A stretch of DNA of 5,579 bases. Origin: Prevotellaceae bacterium. Lineage in GTDB: Bacteria; Bacteroidota; Bacteroidia; Bacteroidales; UBA932. The position numbers and the translations under genes are program-made. How positions within the stretch are numbered: the stretch's first letter is position 1; every line of letters starts with the position of its first letter. Below are positions 1-5,524 of this stretch, piece after piece. Where the stretch lies: assembly GCA_031287815.1 (NCBI GenBank), contig JAITSM010000178.1, positions 1-5,579 of the forward strand, given 5' to 3'. The notes beneath the pieces were generated by a model. The model ran no database searches, had not been told where the DNA came from, and worked only from the letters and a program-made list of their open reading frames with translations.

Positions 1-118
1 AAATTCCGGTAACGGAAAATGAAATTCCGGTAACGGAAAATGAAATTCCGGTAACGGAAAATGAAATTCCGGTAACGGAAAATGAAATTCCGGTAACGGA
101 AAATGAAATTCCGGTAAC
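1..118. repeat. 21-bp tandem repeat array, 5.6 copies, reaching the left edge
   Basis: Five perfect copies of a 21-bp unit (AAATTCCGGTAACGGAAAAT plus G) start at 1, 22, 43, 64 and 85. A partial sixth starts at 106 and breaks off after 13 bases. The array may continue to the left of the window. Each full unit holds a perfect inverted repeat, TTCCG-GTAA-CGGAA, at unit positions 4-17; as RNA this is a 5-bp stem closed by a GNRA-type loop. Because 21 is a multiple of three, one forward frame stays open and reads the heptapeptide IPVTENE repeatedly until a TAA at 135-137. All three reverse frames are also open, so openness alone does not show coding. It is either intergenic tandem repeat, like the other gaps here, or the C-terminal tail of a gene entering from the left. 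Confidence 0.95.
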
Positions 119-159
119 CTTTTTCATAGATGGATAAATGATTTTTTAGGCCGCCTTGT

Positions 160-1977
160 TTACTTCAGGAAACGTTTATCTATTTCTTCCACAGTGATAA
201 TTTGCAGGGTGGGCTTGCCTTCGGGCGAGAGCGAGGGCTCTTTGCAGGCAAAGAGGTTATCGACCAGCGCCTGCGCTTCCGGCATATTCAGCGGCTCGGC
301 GGCCGTTCCGGCCGCCGCTTTGGAGAGGGAGCGCGCCAGTTTTTCCTGCCGTTGCGTTTTTAAATCAGCGGTATTTTCGTGCAGGGCGTGCAGTAATTCT
401 TCCAGCAACTGCGCGGCGTCCATTGGGGGAAACGACGCCGGTTGCCCGTTTACAACCACCGTATTATTCCCGAACGGGCGGATGTCGTAACCTGTGTGCG
501 CCAAATCTTCCAGCACGCTTTCCAGTAAAACGTAATCCGCCGGCGGCAGGGTAACGGTTTGCGGAAAAATCTCCTGTTGCGTTTCCTCCAGGTTGCGCCA
601 CAGGTTTTGCAGGAAGCGTTCGTATAAAATACGTTGCCGGGCGCGGCGGCGGTCAATAATCATCCATCCCGATTTCACCGGCGTGAGGATGTATTTCCCT
701 TTCACCAGGCAGGGCGCAGGCTCCGGGGCGAAGCGTTCGACCGATAACTGTTCCGGCATTTTTTCTTCGGGAATATCTTCGAACTGCTTGCTGGGCGGCA
801 ATCCTTCATACAGTTTTTCCCATCCGCTGAGGACCGAGCCGGAAAATGCGCCGGGCGTTGATTTTTGTTTTCCCTTTTCGTCAAACGGATTAAACGAGGG
901 GTCGATGTGAAGGGACGGCAACGTAACCGGCGCGCCTTTGCGCATGGCCGGAATCGCCGGCGCGCCCTCCATATTGAAATCAATGGACGGCACTACGGCA
1001 AACTTCCCCAATGCTTCGCGCACGGCGGCATACAGCATTTGGAAAATAATTTGTTCCTCTTCAAATTTAACTTCAATTTTTGCCGGATGAATATTGACAT
1101 CTATCTTGTCGGGCGGCAAATCGAAAAAAATGAAAAATGCCGGGTAGAGCCTTTCCGGCAAAAGCTGCTGGTAGGCGTTGGTAAAGGCTTTTTGGAAATA
1201 GGGGCTTTTGAAAAAGCGATTGTTTACAAAAAAGAATTGCTCGCTGGCCGTGCGTTTCGCGCTTTCGGGCTTGCCGATAAATCCCGAGATACGCACCACC
1301 GACGTATCGACCTGCACGGTTATCAGGCGCTGGTTAATATCTTTGCCCATCAGGGCGACGATACGCTGGCGCAGGTTGGAGGAAGGCAGGTTATAGAGGG
1401 TGGCGCCGTTGTGCTGCATCGTGAAGGCCACTTCGGGATGGCACAGGGCTACCCGCTGCATTTCGATAACCAGGTTTCGCAATTCTACATTGTCGGACTT
1501 CAAAAATTTCCGCCGGGCAGGCACATTGAAAAACAGATTGCGCACCGCAATGGACGTTCCCGCATTACAGGCCACCGGTTCCTGCGCCGTAACTTCCGAT
1601 GCGGAAATCACAACTTGCGTGCCAAGTTCATCTTTCTCCCGCCGCGTTTTGAGAACGACCTCCGACACGGCGGCAATGGACGCCAGCGCCTCGCCGCGAA
1701 ACCCGAAGGTAGTAATCGCATTCAAATCGTCCATTTGGCGGATTTTGGAGGTAGCATGCCGTTCGAAGGCCATGCGGGCGTCGGCGCTGCTCATGCCGCA
1801 ACCATTGTCCACGACTTGCAGCAATGTGCGCCCCGCGTCGGCAAGGATAACCGTCAGGCTGGTTGCGCCGGCGTCGATAGCGTTTTCCAATAATTCTTTC
1901 AATGCCGATGCGGGGCGTTGCACCACCTCGCCGGCGGCAATCTGGTTGGCAATATGGTCGGGAAGCAGTTGTATCAT
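160..1977 (-). CDS. mutL: DNA mismatch repair protein MutL, with degenerate endonuclease motif
   Basis: MutL couples mismatch recognition by MutS to strand incision and excision in the cytoplasm. At 605 residues it is full length. The N-terminal GHKL ATPase is intact: IANQIAAGEVV at 9-19, KELLENAIDAGA at 27-38 (catalytic-type E28, Mg-binding-type N32), DNGCGM at 57-62, HATSK at 74-78, and GFRGEAL at 92-98. The second ATPase-module domain carries DVNIHPAK at 293-300. After a variable linker (about 330-420), the C-terminal dimerisation/endonuclease domain starts near 425. Its metal-binding motif, DQHA(X)2E(X)4E in endonuclease-type MutL, reads DRRRARQRILYE at 442-453. Only the first D and last E survive. 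The late motif FACKEP..PEGKP (576-589) still resembles the family. The ATG at 1977 matches the usual MutL N-terminus and lies 18 bp from a promoter box. It is transcribed alone, divergently from the nucleotidyltransferase gene. The identification is secure; loss of nuclease activity is inferred. Confidence 0.97.
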   Translation of the reverse strand: MIQLLPDHIANQIAAGEVVQRPASALKELLENAIDAGATSLTVILADAGRTLLQVVDNGCGMSSADARMAFERHATSKIRQMDDLNAITTFGFRGEALASIAAVSEVVLKTRREKDELGTQVVISASEVTAQEPVACNAGTSIAVRNLFFNVPARRKFLKSDNVELRNLVIEMQRVALCHPEVAFTMQHNGATLYNLPSSNLRQRIVALMGKDINQRLITVQVDTSVVRISGFIGKPESAKRTASEQFFFVNNRFFKSPYFQKAFTNAYQQLLPERLYPAFFIFFDLPPDKIDVNIHPAKIEVKFEEEQIIFQMLYAAVREALGKFAVVPSIDFNMEGAPAIPAMRKGAPVTLPSLHIDPSFNPFDEKGKQKSTPGAFSGSVLSGWEKLYEGLPPSKQFEDIPEEKMPEQLSVERFAPEPAPCLVKGKYILTPVKSGWMIIDRRRARQRILYERFLQNLWRNLEETQQEIFPQTVTLPPADYVLLESVLEDLAHTGYDIRPFGNNTVVVNGQPASFPPMDAAQLLEELLHALHENTADLKTQRQEKLARSLSKAAAGTAAEPLNMPEAQALVDNLFACKEPSLSPEGKPTLQIITVEEIDKRFLK

Positions 1978-1991
1978 GAATGGTTTTTGTC

Positions 1992-2005
1992 CGGCAAAGA
2001 TACAA
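1992..2005 (-). promoter_or_regulatory. Bacteroidota-type promoter box for mutL
   Basis: On the minus strand the sequence reads TTGTATCTTTGCCG, containing TATCTTTG (2002 down to 1995). This is a full match to the Bacteroidota -7 consensus TAnnTTTG. I see no clear TTTG -33 box at the expected distance; that region is occupied by intergenic repeat. Transcription would begin about 5-7 bases downstream, leaving a leader of only about 12 bases before the mutL ATG. Confidence 0.7.
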
Positions 2006-2021
2006 AAAATGCGCTAATGCG

Positions 2022-2183
2022 ATTAATGTGCTAATGTGGCTAATTGTTTAATGTGCTAATGTGATTAATGTGCTAATGTGACTAATTGGGCTGGCGCCGG
2101 AGTAATTAGTCACATTGAAAAATTAGTCACATTAGCACATTAGTTAATCACATTAGCACATTAGTTAATCACATTGAAAAAAT
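2022..2183. repeat. Long imperfect inverted repeat built of 17-bp units around a GC-rich centre
   Basis: The left side repeats a 17-bp unit, ATTAATGTGCTAATGTG, at 2022-2038, 2047-2063 (first base T) and 2064-2080. Bases 2049-2087 are the exact reverse complement of 2121-2163 apart from a 4-base insertion (2143-2146), giving 39 paired positions. Nearer the centre, 2075-2087 also pairs perfectly with 2104-2116 (13 bp), so two alternative hairpins compete. The centre, 2088-2103, contains GGCTGGCGCCGGA (2089-2101), a word that recurs in the other gaps. The phrase CACATTGAAAAA(A)TTA occurs twice on the right side (2111-2125 and 2170-2185). The structure sits between divergent promoters. It could be a palindromic intergenic repeat, a bidirectional transcription roadblock or a protein-binding region; the sequence alone does not say which. 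Confidence 0.93.
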
Positions 2184-2185
2184 TA

Positions 2186-2199
2186 TTGTATCTTCGCCG
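2186..2199 (+). promoter_or_regulatory. Bacteroidota-type promoter box for the nucleotidyltransferase gene
   Basis: TTGTATCTTCGCCG contains TATCTTCG (2189-2196), one mismatch from the -7 consensus TAnnTTTG. The 14-base block matches the mutL promoter block on the other strand at 13 of 14 positions. There is no clear -33 box. Transcription starting around 2201-2203 would give an AT-rich leader of about 38 bases before the ATG at 2240. Confidence 0.6.
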
Positions 2200-2239
2200 A
2201 AATCTTAAATTTTTGAATATTTAATTTGAATCCTTGAAT

Positions 2240-3139
2240 ATGAAACCAACGCTCTTACTGATGGCTGCCGGCATGGGGAGCCGCTATGGCGGATTAAAAC
2301 AACTGGACGGCGTAGGCCCGCACGACGAAGTCATTATGGACTATTCTGTCTATGACGCCCTGCGCGCCGGATTTGGAAAGGTCGTCTTTGTCGTTCGCCG
2401 CTCTTTTGAAAAGGAATTTGAAATTTTTGCCCGGCGTTTCGGCGGGAATATTTCCTGCGATATTGTGCTGCAGGAAATCGAAAATGTCCCGGAGGGCTAC
2501 AGCTACTCGCCCGAGCGTACCAAGCCCTGGGGCACCAACCATGCCGTGATGATGGCTGCGCCGGTGATTCGCGAGCCGTTTGCCGTGCTCAATGCCGACG
2601 ATTATTACGGCGTCGACTCGTTTCGTATACTGGCTGCTTACTTGCAGTCCGTAGCTGTGGAGCAGGACAACTATTGCATGGTTGGCTTTCAGGTGGAGAA
2701 TACGCTCTCGGAAACCGGCGGCGTGTCGCGCGGCGTATGCGAAGTGAACGACGAACAGCGCTTGTCCGGCGTCGTCGAACGCCACCAAATTCAACGCGTA
2801 AATGGGCAAATCCGGTATATCGACGACGGGAACAATGCGGTTATCCTTGCCGGCGGCACGCCGGTATCCATGAATATGTGGGGTTTCACGCCCGGCTACT
2901 TCACCCACTCCGAGCGGCTGTTCGAAGATTTTTTGCGGGCAAACGGCCACAATCCGACAGCGGAATTCTATATTCCCTATGCGGTGAACGAACTTATCCA
3001 AAGCCGCACGGCGACGGTGCGCGTCCTTCCCACCACCTCCCAATGGTTCGGCGTTACTTACCGCGAAGACCGCCCGGCAGTAGTGCAGCGGCTGGCGCAA
3101 CTACACAGGGACGGAGTATATCCGGAACAGCTGTTTTGA
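2240..3139 (+). CDS. Sugar-phosphate nucleotidyltransferase-like protein (NTP_transferase family), substrate unknown
   Basis: The protein has 299 residues with a Rossmann-like nucleotidyltransferase fold. The N-terminus MKPTLLLMAAGMGSRYGGLK is the nucleotide-binding loop (A9 to K20), a variant of the GxGxR...K signature of enzymes that join an NTP to a sugar 1-phosphate. GTNHA (98-102) and NADDYYG (118-124) fit the nucleoside-contacting and metal-binding aspartate regions. The C-terminal stretch TTSQWFGVTYREDRP...YPEQLF is, as I remember it, typical of a conserved Bacteroidota subfamily usually annotated only as nucleotidyltransferase. There is no signal peptide or membrane segment, so it is cytoplasmic. 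I chose the ATG at 2240 over an in-frame TTG at 2234 because the family motif starts directly after it. It stands between mutL and dnaG with its own promoter, and no sugar-pathway gene is visible to fix the substrate. Family membership is firm; the activated sugar is not determinable here. Confidence 0.9.
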   Translation: MKPTLLLMAAGMGSRYGGLKQLDGVGPHDEVIMDYSVYDALRAGFGKVVFVVRRSFEKEFEIFARRFGGNISCDIVLQEIENVPEGYSYSPERTKPWGTNHAVMMAAPVIREPFAVLNADDYYGVDSFRILAAYLQSVAVEQDNYCMVGFQVENTLSETGGVSRGVCEVNDEQRLSGVVERHQIQRVNGQIRYIDDGNNAVILAGGTPVSMNMWGFTPGYFTHSERLFEDFLRANGHNPTAEFYIPYAVNELIQSRTATVRVLPTTSQWFGVTYREDRPAVVQRLAQLHRDGVYPEQLF

Positions 3140-3198
3140 TGTATGAAGTAGGAAGTAGGATGTATGATGTATGATGTATGATGTAGGCTGACGCCGGA
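3138..3198. repeat. Array of seven 7-bp units ending in a GC-rich core
   Basis: Seven consecutive 7-bp units run from 3138 to 3186: GATGTAT, GAAGTAG, GAAGTAG, GATGTAT three times, then GATGTAG. The first unit overlaps the TGA stop codon of the nucleotidyltransferase gene by two bases. The array runs directly into GGCTGACGCCGGA (3186-3198), which differs at one of 13 positions from the core at 2089-2101. It is non-coding. Confidence 0.93.
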
Positions 3199-3205
3199 AA
3201 CCTTA

Positions 3206-3307
3206 AACTAATGACTAATGACCACCTCTCCCCCCGCCCTCCCCAAAGGGGAGGAAGCTAACTCCCCCTCCTTCGGAGGGGGCTGGGGGGAGGTAACTAA
3301 CGACTAA
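3206..3307. repeat. GC-rich multi-hairpin intergenic element with flanking direct repeats
   Basis: Bases 3219-3294 form a compact G/C-tract element. Hairpin one is CCTCCCC-AAA-GGGGAGG (3238-3254). Hairpin two is CCCCCTCC-TTC-GGAGGGGG (3264-3282). An outer, less perfect stem pairs ACCTCTCCCCCC from 3224 with GGGGGGAGGT ending at 3294, giving a three-way-junction shape. The element lies between AACTAATGACTAA (3206-3218) and AACTAACGACTAA (3295-3307), identical at 12 of 13 positions, which could be a target-site duplication. It resembles GC-rich interspersed repeats I remember from Bacteroidota genomes; I could not search for copies. Its right flank touches the dnaG start codon. It may also act as terminator or attenuator between the two genes. 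Confidence 0.85.
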
Positions 3308-5242
3308 ATGATCGACCGCGATACCATAAACAGGATACTGAATGTTGCTGACATTACGGAAGTGATAGGCGATTTCTTGACGCTCAAAAAGCGTGGGATG
3401 AATTATTGGACGTGCTGTCCGTTTCATGGCGAGAAGACGCCGTCGTTCAGCGTGTCGCCTTCGAAGGGAATTTATAAATGTTTCGGTTGCGGGAAGGCAG
3501 GGAATGTGGTGGGGTTCGTGATGGAACACGAAAGCATGACCTACGTGGAAGCCTTGAAATACCTGGCGCGCAAGTACCACATCGAAGTGCACGAACACGA
3601 ATTGACGCCCGAAGAACAAACCGCCAACAACAACCGCGAAAGCATGATGGTGCTCTCTGCGTTTGCACAGGAGTATTTCAGCGAGCAACTGTGGTCGCAT
3701 CCACACGGGCAGGCTATCGGGTTAAGCTATTTTCGCGAACGCGGATTTACCGACAAAACCATTCGTACATTTCAGCTGGGTTATTCCTTAGACCGGCGGC
3801 TGGCGTTTAGTGATGCGGCATTGAAGGCAGGCTACAAAAAAGAATTTTTAATATCCACCGGGCTCTCCATTGAAAAAGGCGATGAACTGCTTGACCGTTT
3901 CTGGGGGCGCGTTATGTTTCCCATTCATTCGCTCAGCGGGCGCGTCATTGCTTTCGGCGCACGCACGCTGCGGCAGGATAAGAGCGTCGCCAAATACCTT
4001 AATTCGCCCGAGAGTGAAATTTACAACAAATCCGCCGTACTGTACGGCATCTTCCAGGCGAAGAACGCCATTGTCCGTTTGCAGAAATGCTACCTGGTCG
4101 AAGGCTACACCGACGTTATCTCCATGCACCAGGCGGGCATTGAGAATGTGGTGGCGTCGAGCGGCACTTCGCTGACGACGGATCAAATCCGCCTTATCAA
4201 ACGCTTTACGCCCAACGTAACCGTGCTCTACGACGGCGATGCGGCGGGTATCAAGGCTTCGCTTCGCGGCATCGACATGCTGCTGGAAGAAGGAATGAAC
4301 GTGAAAGTGGCGTTATTCCCCGACGGCGAAGACCCCGACTCCTTCGCCGGCAAACACAGCAGCACGGAGTTTGAAGATTTTTTGAAAGAAAACGAAAAAG
4401 ATTTCCTTTCATTCAAAACAAAACTCCTGAGCGACGACGCCCAAAACGACCCGCTCCGGCGGGCGGAACTGATAAAAGATGTGGTACGCAGCATCGGCGC
4501 CATTCCCGACGCTATTACGCGCACGGTGTATGTCAAGGAATGCAGCCGCCTGATGAATATCGGCGAAGAGGTGCTGTGGTCGGAAGTTGCGAAATACCGC
4601 CACGAAAAATTGTACGGCAACAGGCCGTACAATCCTCCGGATAAACCTGAAGAAACACCTAAATCCATTGCGCCGCCGGAGGTTTCAGACCCCAATCAAT
4701 ACTTTGAAAAAGCCGAAGAAGAGATTATTTGCTATCTGCTGAAATACGGCACGCGGCATTTGTTTACGAGCAGGCACGGCGAACAGGAACACACGGTCAG
4801 CGTGGCGGAGTACATTAAAAACGAATTGCACAACGACGAGCTGGAATTGAAAAATCCACAATACCGGCAATTGTTTGATGAATATCTCCAACTGGCTGAT
4901 AAAAGCGACGAGGAATGCGTCAAGTATTTTGTCAATCACCCCGACCGTACATTGTCGGAAATGGCTATTCACATTATATCGGACTTGCCGCCGCTAACCG
5001 TGCAGCACTACGCCGATTCGCAAGAGCCGGAAACGTTGCGGTTGCCGCGTGCGATTCCCAAGTCGATTTTAGTGTACAAGGCGCGCCGCGTCAAGGCTAC
5101 GGCCGACGAGGTTTCGCAACAACTGCAAGCAGCGCAGGCCGCCAACAATCAGGAAGAGGTAGCGCTGTTATCGGAACGGCACCTGATGCTGCAAAAAATT
5201 TGCATACGCCTTTCCGACACATTAAAGCGGCTGATATTTTAG
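3308..5242 (+). CDS. dnaG: DNA primase DnaG
   Basis: DnaG synthesises the RNA primers for lagging-strand replication at the fork, together with the DnaB helicase. The 644-residue protein has all three domains. The N-terminal CHC2 zinc ribbon has likely ligands C37, H40, C58 and C61 (CPFHGEKTPSF...YKCFGCGKAGN). The central RNA-polymerase domain contains RVMFPIHSLSGRVIAFGART (about 199-218). Its TOPRIM core has EGYTDV (E265), DGD (D309, D311) and DGEDPDS (D342, D344); E265, D309 and D311 fall at the same numbers as the catalytic residues of E. coli DnaG. The C-terminal domain (about 450-644) is helical and poorly conserved, as usual for the helicase-binding part. The ATG at 3308 places the start at the normal DnaG beginning (DRDTINRIL). 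No promoter box is evident just upstream. It may be read from the nucleotidyltransferase promoter through 168 bp of repeats, or have an unrecognised promoter. Confidence 0.98.
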   Translation: MIDRDTINRILNVADITEVIGDFLTLKKRGMNYWTCCPFHGEKTPSFSVSPSKGIYKCFGCGKAGNVVGFVMEHESMTYVEALKYLARKYHIEVHEHELTPEEQTANNNRESMMVLSAFAQEYFSEQLWSHPHGQAIGLSYFRERGFTDKTIRTFQLGYSLDRRLAFSDAALKAGYKKEFLISTGLSIEKGDELLDRFWGRVMFPIHSLSGRVIAFGARTLRQDKSVAKYLNSPESEIYNKSAVLYGIFQAKNAIVRLQKCYLVEGYTDVISMHQAGIENVVASSGTSLTTDQIRLIKRFTPNVTVLYDGDAAGIKASLRGIDMLLEEGMNVKVALFPDGEDPDSFAGKHSSTEFEDFLKENEKDFLSFKTKLLSDDAQNDPLRRAELIKDVVRSIGAIPDAITRTVYVKECSRLMNIGEEVLWSEVAKYRHEKLYGNRPYNPPDKPEETPKSIAPPEVSDPNQYFEKAEEEIICYLLKYGTRHLFTSRHGEQEHTVSVAEYIKNELHNDELELKNPQYRQLFDEYLQLADKSDEECVKYFVNHPDRTLSEMAIHIISDLPPLTVQHYADSQEPETLRLPRAIPKSILVYKARRVKATADEVSQQLQAAQAANNQEEVALLSERHLMLQKICIRLSDTLKRLIF

Positions 5243-5255
5243 CCGTGAGCCGGGA

Positions 5256-5288
5256 GAGTTAAGAACTAAGAGTTAGCTTGCGCCGAAG
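5256..5288. repeat. Short 7-bp-period array ending in a GC-rich core
   Basis: Three 7-bp units, GAGTTAA, GAACTAA and GAGTTAG (5256-5276), begin 13 bases after the dnaG stop. They run into GCTTGCGCCGAAG (5276-5288), which matches the core GCTGGCGCCGGAG at 2090-2102 at 11 of 13 positions. The array is short, so the period alone would be weak evidence; the shared end supports it. No terminator-like stem with a T-run is seen after dnaG. Confidence 0.65.
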
Positions 5289-5325
5289 GGCAGTTGGCAG
5301 TTTTCAGTTGGCAGTAGCTGGCGCC
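5289..5325. repeat. Four 7-bp units (GGCAGTT type) ending in a GC-rich core
   Basis: GGCAGTT, GGCAGTT, TTCAGTT and GGCAGTA (5289-5316) follow directly on the previous core. They run without a gap into GCTGGCGCC (5317-5325), identical over nine bases to 2090-2098. Non-coding. Confidence 0.85.
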
Positions 5326-5332
5326 TTTTCAA

Positions 5333-5422
5333 TGGAGAATGGAGAATGGAGAATGGAGAATGGAGAATGGAGAATTACCTTGCGCCACAAAAGACATTCA
5401 CCATTATCCATTATACATTTTA
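5333..5422. repeat. Six perfect TGGAGAA units with an imperfect inverted partner across a GC-rich core
   Basis: Six identical 7-bp units TGGAGAA occupy 5333-5374. After CTTGCGCC (5379-5386) comes an opposing array of 7-bp units starting CATT (CATTCAC, CATTATC, CATTATA, CATTTTA; 5395-5422). Bases 5351-5375 and the reverse complement of 5396-5420 agree at 20 of 25 positions. The transcript could therefore fold into a long imperfect hairpin with the core in its loop. Convergent termination for dnaG is possible but not shown. The forward frame through the array is open (MENGEWR-like repeats) but I treat this as non-coding. Confidence 0.88.
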
Positions 5423-5476
5423 CCACCCCTCCTTTTTCCGCCAAAAAGAACAGAATTTTTAAAATTTTTATTTATT
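5423..5476. other. AT-rich spacer with no gene
   Basis: This part of the 337-bp downstream gap holds a short pyrimidine-rich stretch and then A/T runs around 5455-5476 (AATTTTTAAAATTTTTATTT). Such a tract upstream of a promoter can act as an UP-like or bent-DNA element. I see no gene, RNA or terminator in it. Confidence 0.5.
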
Positions 5477-5510
5477 TTTGCCTGAATATCAAATATTATT
5501 TGTAATTTTG
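5477..5510 (+). promoter_or_regulatory. Bacteroidota-type promoter facing the right edge
   Basis: A TTTG -33-like box (5477-5480) and a perfect -7 box TAATTTTG (5503-5510) are separated by 22 bases, near the usual spacing for the phylum. The region upstream is AT-rich. Transcription would begin around 5515-5517 and run out of the window, so the promoter serves a gene or RNA to the right. Confidence 0.75.
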
Positions 5511-5524
5511 CACCCGGTCTCCGT

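Noticed and set aside
1..118. Possible CRISPR array
   Set aside because: The 21-bp units are directly adjacent with no unique spacers between them.
119..159. Terminator after mutL
   Set aside because: There are T/A runs but no stem of useful length before them on the minus strand.
865..1893. A 342-codon open frame on the plus strand
   Set aside because: It lies wholly antisense to mutL, whose family motifs are clear, and its translation shows no recognisable domain.
2234..2239. TTG at 2234 as the start of the nucleotidyltransferase
   Set aside because: It adds only two residues before an ATG that is directly followed by the family N-terminus; the TTG is one of three TTGAAT words in the leader.
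2294..3100. A 268-codon open frame on the minus strand
   Set aside because: It is antisense to the nucleotidyltransferase gene and has no recognisable motif; the real gene has strong family signatures.
3140..3307. A separate promoter for dnaG
   Set aside because: No TAnnTTTG box with a suitable upstream partner is visible in this gap on the plus strand.
5278..5505. A 75-codon plus-strand frame containing repeated MENGEWR
   Set aside because: The repeat peptide is a by-product of the six TGGAGAA units, since a 7-bp period gives an open 21-bp cycle. The rest reads through other intergenic arrays and the promoter region.
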